In this document: in pieces, positions 44,962-55,270 of the stretch
Layout: each line of letters begins with the position of its first letter
How positions within the stretch are numbered: the stretch's first letter is position 1
Source of the DNA: Closterium sp. Naga37s-1
Lineage: Eukaryota; Streptophyta; Zygnematophyceae; Desmidiales; Closteriaceae
Length of the DNA: 64,000 nt
NCBI GenBank assembly: GCA_947471745.1
Contig: CANJKZ010000068.1
Location: 2,027,001-2,091,000, forward strand
Reading direction: 5' to 3'
Notes under the pieces: model-generated
The model's database searches: none
The model's input: the letters and a program-made list of their open reading frames with translations, nothing else
Told to the model about the DNA's origin: nothing
Translations under genes and position numbers: made by a program

Positions 44962-45516
44962 GTGCTGCGCTGGGCCGATCCAATAGCCCCACACTGTTCA
45001 GTCGGCGATGCTGGCGAGTCTGTGAATGTTCCTCTATCCAATGCTCCAAAAAAATCACTCACCGAGATAATCTACGCTGATGCCTTGTATAGGTTCAAAT
45101 CCAAGTGGTATGAAGCTTACCGTTTGCCTTTGCTAGCCAAAAAGAACTTTGGTTTGCCTACATTGAAGTGCAGTTTATGCTCGGAGCACGCTCGACACAT
45201 GCGGCAAGTGCGTGACGGCGAGATCGCCGCAAAGGAGGCTATGGCGCGAGCAATGTTGGGAGAGATAGAGGAGCATGATGAAATCCAGTACAAAAGGGGG
45301 CATCCGGTGGAAAGGAGGTGGGTATACCCGTGGGAAGAGGAGGACGAGGTGCCGGTGCAGTACGCAGAACATCTGGAGATTTGGCTGCCGGGGAACAGGG
45401 AGGAGGCCGCGGTAGACAAGAAGAGGGAGGATTTCAACTGGCTGGAGGAGGCTATCGAACGGCACGGAGCAGGGAGAGCTATGAGCGAGAATTTTGGTCG
45501 TGCGATTTCGCGTTAA
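44962..45516 (+). CDS. 184-residue frame of unknown function, copy 2
   Basis: Copy of the 34405-34965 frame. It is two codons shorter near residue 26 and otherwise differs by two residues (T to I near residue 8, R to W near residue 145). The frame stays open, which over so short a divergence says little about function. Confidence 0.33.
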   Translation: MLRWADPIAPHCSVGDAGESVNVPLSNAPKKSLTEIIYADALYRFKSKWYEAYRLPLLAKKNFGLPTLKCSLCSEHARHMRQVRDGEIAAKEAMARAMLGEIEEHDEIQYKRGHPVERRWVYPWEEEDEVPVQYAEHLEIWLPGNREEAAVDKKREDFNWLEEAIERHGAGRAMSENFGRAISR

Positions 45517-45544
45517 TGGCCATGACGAAGGAGGGGGACAACAC

Positions 45545-45747
45545 CGGAAGCGGCATGGACCATGACCCGAGGGGCCGAGCTCCTTGCCAGCACCGATTGC
45601 TGAGGTGAAGTCGACATCCGGGCACGCTCTCAAGGTGACGGGGGCGGGACGTGTTGCATTCAAAGGTGCCGACAGGAATCCGGTGGTGCTGAGCGATGTG
45701 CTACTTGTCCCTGACCTCAAGGCAAATCTAATCTCCCTCCGGAAGGG
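45545..45747 (+). mobile_element. Copia-G fragment, left part (protease)
   Basis: Reads VKSTSGHALKVTGAG and VLLVPDLKANLISLR, the stretch after the active site of a copia protease. It resembles Copia-F more than the A/B/C/E group. The LINE is inserted at its right edge and the element resumes at 51981. It is old and heavily broken. Confidence 0.75.
45735..45746. repeat. LINE target duplication, left copy
   Basis: CCCTCCGGAAGG, matched at 11 of 12 bases by CCCTCAGGAAGG at 51981-51992. The pair flanks the LINE and lies at the same codon position of the copia protease frame. Confidence 0.75.
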
Positions 45748-45873
45748 TTTTTTTTTTTTTTTTTTTTTTTGGACGTAGATATATTAGCAAACATAAGTAC
45801 ATCCGCAGTCGTAACTGTATGCATGGGAGGCGAGAGCCCCGCTATCGGGCGAGACCCATCCCCCCTATATGCC

Positions 45874-48800
45874 CTACGGGGGTTGATATATGGTCCTCGA
45901 ATTTCGCCAGATGGACACGAAAATATCCGACCACCTGGTTGGTCCGTCCGCCGCACTGATCTCCTTCAGCGCTCTCCTCTCATCCGTTGCCACCTGTTCC
46001 CATGCGTCGTAAGGGCCACTCCTCTGTGCCCCTATCCTTACCGCCGCCCTCCTCCTCGCTGTTAGCATCACGCGCGCATGTGTCATGGAATCCACTACGG
46101 CATTCCGCCCCACCTTTTTCCTTTGGAACGGGACACCCCTCCACACCGCGTCACAACGGGCCAGCCACACTTGTCTGAGCACCGATCCAATATTTGTCGT
46201 TTTCGGGAAGCCCGAACTGGTGCCCCCTTGCTCGAAAAGCAGGTCTTCTATCGAGTGCGCCCTCCTGCCCGGGTTCATGAGCTCCAAGGTTCTCACCAGC
46301 GCACCAATTACCGGCTGGATCACTCCGCACTTGAACAGGCAATGGTCTAGGGTTTCATACTCCCCACAGTGCGGGCAGGCGATACTGTTCCTCATGAAAT
46401 CTAGTCTCCCTCCCACCTGCAGGTTCATGCTGTGGGCCCTGAGCAGGACATCTCTCGCGTTCTGCAGCACCACAACCGAGTCTCTTCTTGCTATCGTCCC
46501 TTTCCAATCAATCTTCCTCCCCCACACAGCCTCCCACTCTCCCTGTCTCCTTGACACCCCTTTGTCTCCCGTCGTGTCCCTCCATATTTGTCTCAGAGCC
46601 CTCAAAGCCCCCTTATCGAACAACTTCGAATTCGTAAGCAGCCTCGTCCTGGCCACCCCCACCGGCCCCATCAACTTCATGATTGCACCGCCACTGGCTG
46701 CACCCTGCAAACCTCAAAGCACGCCTTGTATGGCCTTTCCGGGGCCACCAACGCTCCTCCTTCCTCCAGCCGCAGCTGGCGTCGAGCTTGTTGCCAGCCG
46801 CCCCCGTTATTTCCCAGTACGTCTTGACCTCCGATTGCTATCACAACACGCACGCCACTCCTGTCTCATCCCGAAGCGTTTGTGTGGTGGCAGGTGCTAA
46901 CGCCATCTCCTTCCAGCTTGCCGGGAGGGCTTCATAAGCCTTGCGGGTCAGCGCCGCCGCCACCTCATCCCCCAGCTCCTCCGTCAGCTCTTCCAGACTT
47001 TTCGGCCTCCTGCTGTCATCCGGCAGACTCATGAGGAGGTCCCGGACGCGTAAGTTGAGTATCACCTCCGACCCCTTCTGTAATCCGTAAGGGCTCTGCC
47101 CCCTATGCATCACCTTCCTGTTAAAACAGAGCCACTCCTCGTCCACCTCCCACCGGCATGCAGGGTCCGGAAGGTCTGCGAAAGGGGAGCTCCAGAAGGC
47201 TTTTGCCGCTGCCTTCCATCGCTCACTTCCACCTGCCCACTTCTTTATCACCGCAGGATGGGCGAACCAAGTTCTTGTCCCCTGCGGGAGGCCCGCTGCT
47301 TCCTCCGCCAGCCACCAGCGGACCCCATCCGGTTCTGCCAGCAGCTTCCCCACTCTGCGGATCGCCAGCCCGTCCAACCACACCTTGAGGTCTGCCAGCC
47401 CGAGGCCCCCGTCTTTCCTTGGAAGGCTGATCAGGAAGGCGCTCCAGAGGATAAATATATCGTCCGTCGCTTCCCCGCCCGAGACGAAATTGTGGCACAG
47501 CTTCCGTATCTCCCACACCTTCTCCGGCGGTGAGTACACCTACGCCTGGAACATCATAATCGGTAGCACGTAGCAGCCGATCGCCGCCACCCTCGCCGTT
47601 GTTGTCAAGTATTGTGCCTCCCATCTCCCCAGCTCTTCCTTAACCCTCTCATAGGTCCTATCCTATGACGGTCCCGCATCACCATTCGGCGTAATCCATA
47701 CCCCCAGCAGCCTTTCCGGCTTCTCCTTCTCCGCCCACTTGAAGCCAAGGCCCAAAGGCGCCGGCATGCCCTGGTTGCAACCCAGCGGTAGCACCACCGA
47801 CTTTCCGCAGTTAACCTTCAGCCCCGATTGCTTCCCGAAAGCTTCCAGCATTTTCTCTGACTCCCTCAGTTGCGTTTCCCCCTCCAGAAGGAAAGACGTG
47901 TCATCTGCGTACCCTACGTACGACAGCCGATTACCCTCCGGCGCGCACACCCCCAGCCTACGGCGAACCGCCTCCCTGCACAGAGGCTCCAAGGCGCAGA
48001 GGAACAAATACGGTGCTAACGGACATCCTTGCCGCACCCCCCTCTTCATTGCAATTTTTCCACTCAGCCACCCGTTAACCGCAACTTTCGTCCCCGCGCG
48101 AGTGTGCAGGCCTTCTGTCCAGCGAATGAAAGCCTCCGGCACTCCAAGCTCCGACATCGTCTTGAACAGGAACTCCCGCGAGACTGTATCGTACGCCTTC
48201 TGGAAGTCCACCAGTAACAGCAACCAGTCCTTGCCGCCATTGTTTGCAGCATCCACCGCATCTACCACCACCGATACCGCGTCCGCCAGGTTCCTTCCCG
48301 GTAAGAACCCGTGCTGCTCCTTGGAGAGTACTTTCCCCAGCACTCTTTTGAGCCGGGTAGCCATCACCTTCGCCACCACCTTGTACAGGGTGTTGAGCAG
48401 GGTGATAGGCCGATACTTCCCCAGCTGATCCCTGTCTCCTTTCTTGTGCAGGAGAACTGTAACTGCCGTCGCGAGGCACTCCGGCAGCCACCCCGTTCTC
48501 TCGAAATCCTTAATGAAGTCCATCACTCTGCCACCCACCAAGTCCCAGTGCGCGATGAAGAACTCCGCCGGCAGGCCAACCTGTCCCGGGGATTTGCCCT
48601 TCAATTGAGAGGCCAGTGCTTCTTTGACCTCCGCCTCCGTCCACTCCTTGCCAAGCGCATCTGCATCAGCCCCCGAGAGCCGAGGCCCTGCCGCGAAACA
48701 CTCCTAGTCCACTTCCTCCTCCTGCTTCACCTCCCCAAAGGCCGCGCCGAAGTGCTCCTCCACCGCCTTCAGGACTTCTCTTGTCCCGCTATAGTTAACC

Positions 48801-49977
48801 CCGTTGTGCTTCACTTCCTGCACCAGTGTGCGCTGCTTCCTGATCTTGATTTTGGCAGTGAGATATGGCAAGAGAACCTCCCCATTTAGCTCCACATTCA
48901 GGCCGGCTAACACTTGCAACCTTTCTCTGTCTCTCTCCAGGTACGCTTCTAGCCTCTCTTCCACCGGACCAGCCTGTTCTGCCCCCTATGTCGTGGCCGT
49001 TGCATCACCGCCTGCCTTGTCGCTTCAACCTCCTTCTCCAGGTGCACGATTGTTGCCTTGACCCTCCTTTTTTCTTCCCGTGTGTGCGCCCGTAAGCCGG
49101 CCGAGACCAGTTTCAGTGCCTTCTCCAAGTCACACCCTGACTCGCCCTCCAGCCGGCGCATGACTCTTTCTGTCACCATTTTAACACCCATCGTGTCCAC
49201 TTGCTTCGCCTGCAGCCTCCACATGCCCGGGCTCCTCTCCAACAAAGCCAACGGGAAGAAAGCCACCCTGATTGCGAACCAGTGATCTGAGAGTGACTTT
49301 GGGACATAAACATGCTTTGCCTCCGCTAGCAGCCCCAACGCCGACAGCGAGACAAGTGTGCGGTCACTTCGCGAGCTGGTCTGCGTCACCTTCGAGTAGA
49401 AAGTGTACTCCCGCCGTGACGGGTGCAGAGCGCGGAAAGCATTGCGCATATCATGCGCCGGCCAGAACCTCCGCAACCTCGCATCCTCCGACGCCAAGCC
49501 CGCGTGCGACGACTTGTCCAGCTCCGGGTCCTCCACCAGATTAAGATCACCCAACAGCACCAAGTGCGTCATCATAACCCAACTACTGATCGTGAGCCCC
49601 ACCAGCCTGCCTGAGCTGTGTTTTACTACGTCTTTAAACCGAACTCCCTCCGCGAAAGCGAGAACCGCCACCCCCCCTGCCTTTTGACTCGGGGCCACGG
49701 CTGCCATTGCCTTTGGCCGTAGCTGTGTCCAGAAGTTATGATCCTCCCCTACCCGTGTATCTGTTAACACCATGATGTTCGCTGTTCTCCTGATCGATTT
49801 CATGTTCTTCCTTCTCTTTCCGTTGCTCCCGAGGCCATTGACGTTGACCTCGCACAATGTGATGTTGTTATAACACTGCATAGGAGCCCCTTCGCATCCA
49901 CGGGCTTCGGTACAACCAAGTGAGGACACCGATTCATACTGCAAACTACTCATGCTACAGCCGTTGCCCAGCCACAT
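45874..49977 (-). pseudogene. LINE ORF2: endonuclease and reverse transcriptase, broken
   Basis: Start taken as the ATG at 49977; an open frame begins slightly upstream with GTG. The endonuclease part shows VNVNGLGS, TDTRVG, LLGDLNL (about 49540), SRSDRT and LSDHWF (about 49280). Reverse transcriptase shows KKGDRDQLGKYRPITLLN, QHGFLPGRNLADAV, LLVDFQKAYDTV, GVRQGCPLAPYLF and YVGYADDTSF. The C-terminus has C-x2-C-x7-H-x4-C (CPHCGEYETLDHCLFKC), known from plant L1-like elements. There are two in-frame stops (near 48705 and 47664) and two frame changes (near 48955; between 46840 and 46710). The product would copy LINE RNA at nicked target DNA. Confidence 0.9.
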
Positions 49978-50070
49978 CAAGCGGAAACACACTCTTCCTG
50001 CCGACCCCACCAGCGCTAGATCAGTCACAGCGCGAACTCCTTGCGGATCGCCGTCAGATTCACCTTCCCC

Positions 50071-51477
50071 CTACTTGCGCGCGTAGCCTCCCCCCCCTTC
50101 AGGAGAGCGGTATAGTGCTGGACAGAGCGAACATGCGCTAACGCCTGCGCGAAACTGGACCCCCGCGCCTTCCCGCACGACTCCTGGACGCAGATCCAGT
50201 CTTCCCTGCTGCCACCCGTGGAGACCAGAGAAACCGCTGGGTCGCGCAGCACCTTCTTTGTGGTCGCACTGATCAGGTGCGAAGCCGCTGCTCACGGAGG
50301 GATGGAGACGGCCGTCAGCATCCTGGATCCGGACCCCAACAGCCTGAAAAACAAGGTTAGCGACAAAACCTTTACCGTTGATGTCATGGATGCGCTGTAG
50401 AGTCAGGTTCCATTTCGCAATATTCTCCTGCCTGTCCTCAGCGTAATCATCATGCAACTTCGTGAAATGCATGCCGTTGCAATAATCGCACGTTAGAGAT
50501 GGGAAATGAACGAGAAGTTGCTTATGGTGGACTGTATCATAAAGCATGTGCCACTAGCGATACTTATTCCCCGGGTGGGTTTTCACCAACCCCTTGATCT
50601 TGTGCGTGTCAGTCCCCGTAACAGGGTCCACAACGCGGTGGTAAGCGACACCAGATAGATACGGGGGCGTCCACGCTTCTCCAGCGGGGTCGTCACCAGG
50701 AGCTTATAGATCATGTCTGGTGAGATCTCCACCGGGACACCCTTCAGCAGTACGTCAATGGCATCCGGATTCTACGCACGCTCCTTGATGTACAGTGGAT
50801 TCTCTGGATGTTGCCAACTCAGAGTCAGTTTCGTCTTCCCATCCGCGCACATGTGCTCCACACGGCGGCACCAGGCATAGTTCGCATCCACAGCCTCCCG
50901 AAACGTAACCTGCAGCCTCCCAAACCGCTTCTTCGACAGGTAAGTCGGGAGCAAGACTTGGAGCTTCGTCAATGTCTGTGCGTGCACCATCAAGGCCTTC
51001 CTCCAGATGACCAGCAGTTCCTTCACCGTGTCAATGGTGCGCGGCACCTCATCCACAGACTTCTCTGGGACCAGCAGGTAAGCGTGTAACCCACAAAACC
51101 ACGATTTCCCCCGCACGCACTGGATCCAGGCGCTCTTCCGGATCGTCACTCAAATACCCGTCATCCTCTTCTTCGTCCTCATCCTCCTCCTCCACAGATG
51201 CTGGGCGAGGGTCTGCAGCCGGCGCCTCGAGTTCAGCCTCTTTTCCCTTCCCGCCTTCTGCGTTAGATGCCTCCCCCGATGCATTGTCCTCCAGGTTCTT
51301 GAAGCTCAAGGAGGCCAACTTCTTCTCCAACGACAGCCGTGTGTCATCCGCGAAAGGACCGACCGTCTCCTTCAGCAGTGGCTTCCGCGTCGCAGGCTCC
51401 GACTGGTGACCTTTAGCCAGCAGCTCCGCCGTGTTGCTCTTGGGGAGAACAGCAGTCTTCTTGGGGGGACGACCCAT
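50071..51477 (-). pseudogene. LINE ORF1, broken
   Basis: Begins MGRPPKKTAVLP at 51477, with an AT-hook-like GRPPKK. It continues with a Lys/Glu-rich part and an acidic run (EEEDEDEEEDD near 51180), then after a frame change at about 51050-51150 a basic part with KKRFGRLQV (50772-51149). A further open part at 50071-50547 has a CDYC word. By position it is the ORF1 RNA-binding protein, but no classic zinc knuckle or RRM was recognised. At least two frame changes and one stop are present. Confidence 0.6.
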
Positions 51478-51980
51478 GGTGCGATGATGACAGCAACAGC
51501 GCAGCACTTTTGCTGACAATGAAGAAACTCTGAGCACCGATGTCTTTAAAACCTTTTGCGGACATCTAGGCCTTGCCTTCTTCCTTGTTAATCCTCGCTG
51601 ATATCCAAAACAGAAGTGCTTGAAAGCGGAGGCCACGTAGCCAACATTGCAGTCGAGACCAATAGGAGGCGATTTGAAATGATAAGGATAAAACCACCTG
51701 GACGCTCTCGGGATCATGAGAGCCTTTAGCACAACCATTGCATGAAACCTTGGAGTTGCTTGACCAAAACCAGAAGTGCCTGACGAACGCTTGGTAGGTA
51801 ACATGTCTACGGAATAGACACAAAAAGTATACCTCCAGAGGCGCCTTGCCACGTAGATTCCAGAAGTAGTCTTCAAATCAGCAACTGACAAAAAATTGCA
51901 AGACATTGGTCGAGTCAAAGTTCCTGGAACTATCCATGGCGGCCTTGGAGTTTGGAGTTTCAAGGTTTGGGGCGAGTGTT

Positions 51981-52680
51981 CCCTCAGGAAGGTTGCCAAG
52001 TGCGGGGTCAGCACCTCCACCAACGGTGCCAAGACGTTTACGGGACAGCCGGGAAAGCGGATGTTATGGGACCTACACGAGAGCCGAGACATATGCAGGT
52101 CCATGTGGCAGCTGCGGTGATGTCATGGTGCAAGGAGAATGGTTTGCAGGGGGAGTGCAATGCTGTAGCTGTAGAGGAGCTGAAGGTTTTAGCAAGGGGT
52201 GGCGAAACGAACTGGATGACAGCTCACCGTAACCTTGTGCACATAGCTATGCCCGCACTGCAGCAACTGCAAAGGAAGGAGTGAAGGGGCTCAAGCTGAC
52301 GAGTGCAGCAGTCACTCACAAGTGTGAAACTTGCATGCTGAGCAAGTTCACACGCTTCCCCTTCTATGCAACTGAAGGTGGCGGTAAGAAGCTCCTTGAG
52401 CTAGTGCACATGGATGTGGTGGGGCCGTTGCTGGTGCTGGGGAAGCGTGGTGAGAAGTACTTTCTCACCATTGTGGATGATTGGACAGAGTGACCTGGGT
52501 GTATCCAATCAAGAAGAAGGACCAAGTGCCATCTACCATAGCGGAACGGGCAAACCGCAAAGTGTTAGAAACGGCACGGGCACTCCTTATCGAGCAAGGG
52601 TTGGAGAACTCCAAGTGGCCACATGATGGGTCGTGAAGGAGGTGAAGTTCTCGGGAGTTTTGGTGCTGGAATTCGAGGAG
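51981..52680 (+). mobile_element. Copia-G fragment, right part (protease end to integrase)
   Basis: Continues the fragment at 45545-45747 after the LINE. It shows AKCGVSTSTNGAKTF and LWDLHESRD (end of protease and start of the gag-pre-integrase region), AHRNLVHIAMPALQQL and CETCMLSKFTRFPF (zinc-binding set), and HMDVVGPLLVLG with YFLTIVDDWT (first catalytic Asp region). All are closest to Copia-F in this window. It fades out by about 52680. It is old and heavily broken. Confidence 0.82.
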
Positions 52681-52784
52681 GGAAGCGAAGGAAGGACCAC
52701 ATCACAAACGTGGCGAAGGCAATGGGGGCGAAAATAAAGAAGGTTTTTGCAAACCAGCAGAACGAACCAGACAGGTCTCGGAAG

Positions 52785-52935
52785 GGGGCAAGTGGCTAAA
52801 GCATACGGACAGGGAGAAAGCTAAGGATAGGAGGAGAGGCAACAAGTGCATGTTAAAGAAAATACAGGGCACCTAGAGAAAATGATGACAACGGTAGGAA
52901 GCAGGGAATAGGGAAGGAAGAGGAGGAGCATGATG
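52785..52935 (+). repeat. Direct repeat, first copy
   Basis: About 150 bases opening GTGGCTAAAGCATACGGACA and ending AGGAGGAGCATG match 53521-53664 at roughly 80-85%, with about 580 bases between. It could be two ends of a degraded LTR element or a local duplication. Confidence 0.75.
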
Positions 52936-53520
52936 AAGGAGGGGTTGGCACCGATGGTATCCGTTAGCTGTCACATGTAATAGAAAGGAGATTGTTTCTG
53001 TTACAAGTGATAGAAGGCGAAAGTGGTCTATACAAGGATTTTCATATAGAGAGGGTACATAGCGGAGCAGCAGCGAACATTCAAGGGCGACAGCTGGAGT
53101 GTTACAGCAAGGATGTAACAAAGGTTGAGTAGCGAGCAACGCAGGCGCAGCGCGTGTACAGTGATGGCAGCCAACAGATGGGGTTTCACGTGAAGTTGGG
53201 AGAGAGAGGAGCTGTCAAGCAGGGAGGTCGAGCATCGTGGGAGGGACGGTGGGGATTACCCCTGTACATATGTGGGCTGATCTTACGGTTCAGATAGAGT
53301 GCATGTCGGATGTTTGCGTGTGTTTGTTGCTTGCGTGCCTGCAGGTTCAGGCCTCACGCCACGCCCTCTGCAGTGAGTTAGCGGCTAGTGGAGGTTCTTG
53401 TTGTACATAGGCAGCTAGCTCACCATTAACTCCTTGCTCGTTTGTTTGTTTTCTCGTCATACTGGAGCGAAGTGTGCCAAATTCCCGAGCATAGTTAGCC
53501 ACTAAGAGAAGCCTATCGAT

Positions 53521-53664
53521 GGGGGTGAGTGGCTAAAGCATACGGACATAGAGAAAGCTAAGGATAGGAGGAGATGCAACATGTGCAGGCTGCGGAGAAG
53601 ACAGGGCACCTGGAGAAAAGTATGACAAGGGCAAGAAGCAAGGAAGAGGGAATGAGGAGGAGCA
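53521..53664 (+). repeat. Direct repeat, second copy
   Basis: Partner of 52785-52935 in the same orientation. Confidence 0.75.
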
Positions 53665-54380
53665 TGCGGAACCAATGCAGGCCCTGAGTTATCAACTTCA
53701 AAGATACTGATTAGGCTGATTTTGTAGGTATTGTTTTCGTTTTCCCTATGAATTCAGCATATTCTTCATTTCTGCACTGAAATTTCAGTCTAAACTACCC
53801 AATTTGCGTGTTGCTGTACAAGTAACACTGACGAATCAGTATAGTTTCGTGAGTCACACTGAAACAGACTTGACTGACGGAGGGGGGGGGTATGCATGTA
53901 CAAACTGTACCTTCTAGTGATTCGCGAAACCTCACCCACACACTTCGTGTTTTCCCATGCGCTGTACAGATTAGTTGTGCGCGCCGAAGTGTTTTGCCTC
54001 ACTGGAACCTATCACAGCGACACCTCCAAACACATTGTTCATGATCGCCCAATAAGAAGACAGACAGCACACCACTGGAGGCAGGGTTTATGTCACCACG
54101 CAGCGGGTTGTAGTGGGGCGGGGGTCTTGTCATCTTGCCAGGAAAGACGGCCAGGGTGAGAAAGGGGTGGACCAAGATGCCTCTCCATGGCAGCTCTGGA
54201 TGGGGGGTACCCCCTTCTAGTCCCTCATTTTATTCTATTCCATGGCAGCTCTGGATGAAAACTCAACGTTTTCCTCTGCATGAAGGGACGTTCCCCCGCT
54301 GTCTTCCTCTCTCTAGCTCGGCACGCTGCACTAGTCTCCTACCCACTCAAGCTCGGCACGCTCGGCCGAGCTGCGCGTCC

Positions 54381-54495
54381 ATGGCGTCGTCGCCCACAGG
54401 CGATGGCCCTAACTCCAACCCACCCACCAAGCCTGTTGCCCTTACAGGCGTCGATTTCTTATGACGACCTTCCACCGCTCCCTCGTTAGTCTCCC
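54381..54495 (+). pseudogene. Possible first exon of the hAT-like gene, cut off by Copia-E
   Basis: A short frame MASSPTGDGPNSNPPTKPVA starts at 54381, with a Pro/Ser-rich product like many N-termini. It runs about 115 bases before the Copia-E target site. The sequence right of Copia-E (60597 onward) continues in a similar Pro/Ser/Ala-rich style toward the hAT-like domain. The link to the downstream gene is an inference from position and composition. Confidence 0.3.
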
Positions 54496-54647
54496 CTGTC
54501 AAACTATATTGCTGCTTATGTTGTGTAGGCTGTAGTGGGGTAGCCTACTGTATATGGGGTACAAACCATTAGGGTTAGCACTTATACTCAGTTTGATGTC
54601 AATGCAATCATTCCTGCGTGTTAGTTTCTGACATGGTTTCAGAGCAG
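54496..54647 (+). repeat. Copia-E 5' LTR plus primer-binding site
   Basis: LTR 54496-54633, TG...CA. Primer-binding site 54634-54647. Its 3' partner is 60465-60596. Confidence 0.92.
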
Positions 54648-54719
54648 TAGGTCTGTAGGACCGTTTTATTTCGGGCCCACCATTACCTAGTGACCGACTG
54701 CGGTTACAGCGTTACCCCA

Positions 54720-55270
54720 CGCCCTGCCCTGCACTGCGCCGTCAGCGCGCGCCCTGCCCTGCCCTGCCCCGCGTCGCGCTGCCCCGCGCACGCCCTGCCC
54801 TGCCCCGCGTCGCGCTGCCCCGCGCACGCCCTGCCCTGCCCCGCGCACGCCCTGTTCTGCCCCGCATCGCGCAGCCCCGCGCACGCCCTGCCCTACGCGT
54901 CGCGCCCTGCTGCAGCCCGCGCGTCGCGCTCTACTGCTCTACGCATCGCGCCCTACTGCAGCCTGCACGTCGCGCCCTGCTGCCCTGCGCGTCGCGCCAT
55001 ACGGCAGCCCGCGCGTCGTGCTCTGCTGCCCCGCGCGTCGCGCTCTGCTGCAGCCCGCGCGTCGCGCCCTACTGCCCTGCGCGTCGCGCCCTGCTGCAGC
55101 CCGCGCGTCGCGCCTTGCTGCAGCCCGCTCGTCGCGCCCTGCTGCAGCCCGCGCGTCGCGCCCTGCTGCAGCCCGCGCGTCGCACCCTGCTGCCGCAGCG
55201 CGCGCCCTGCTGCCCGCGCCACCCAGGTCGAGCCGCGCCGCCCAGCCCGAGCCGCCCTGCCCAACCCGAT
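54720..55270 (+). repeat. Copia-E leader minisatellites
   Basis: An array on CGCGCACGCCCTGCCCTGCC-type units (about 54745-54890) is followed by about twelve units of 24-30 bases with CCCTGCTGCAGCCCGCGCGT (about 54905-55200). Frames through it give Ala/Arg/Cys strings only. Confidence 0.87.

Larger units (their letters stand above)
42432..45544. repeat. Duplicated segment S, copy 2
   Basis: Second copy of 31875-34995, ending where a copia protease fragment begins. It carries the same solo LTR (42458-42586), tRNA-like repeat, pyrimidine-rich stretches and open frame. No additional gene is seen in 42850-44960. Confidence 0.95.
45748..51980 (-). mobile_element. L1-like LINE, about 6.2 kb, not 5'-truncated
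   Basis: A 23-base T-run at 45748-45770 is the poly(A) tail read on the opposite strand. A 12-base target duplication (one mismatch) flanks the element. In minus-strand order it has a 5' UTR of about 500 bases, ORF1 from 51477, an APE-type endonuclease (about 49880-49200), reverse transcriptase with YADD at 47900-47911, and a C-terminal zinc knuckle near 46327-46377. Endonuclease, reverse transcriptase and knuckle in this order are typical of the L1 clade. ORF1 has at least two frame changes. ORF2 has frame changes near 48955 and between 46840 and 46710, and in-frame stops near 48705 and 47664, so it is inactive. Confidence 0.9.
52690..54380. other. Region without a recognised gene
   Basis: No convincing open frame. 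It holds the direct repeat pair listed separately and a stretch (about 53280-53500) with the look of LTR or promoter DNA. Another AT-richer stretch follows (about 53690-53880), and then a G-run near 53882. It may be the decayed 3' end of Copia-G. Confidence 0.5.
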
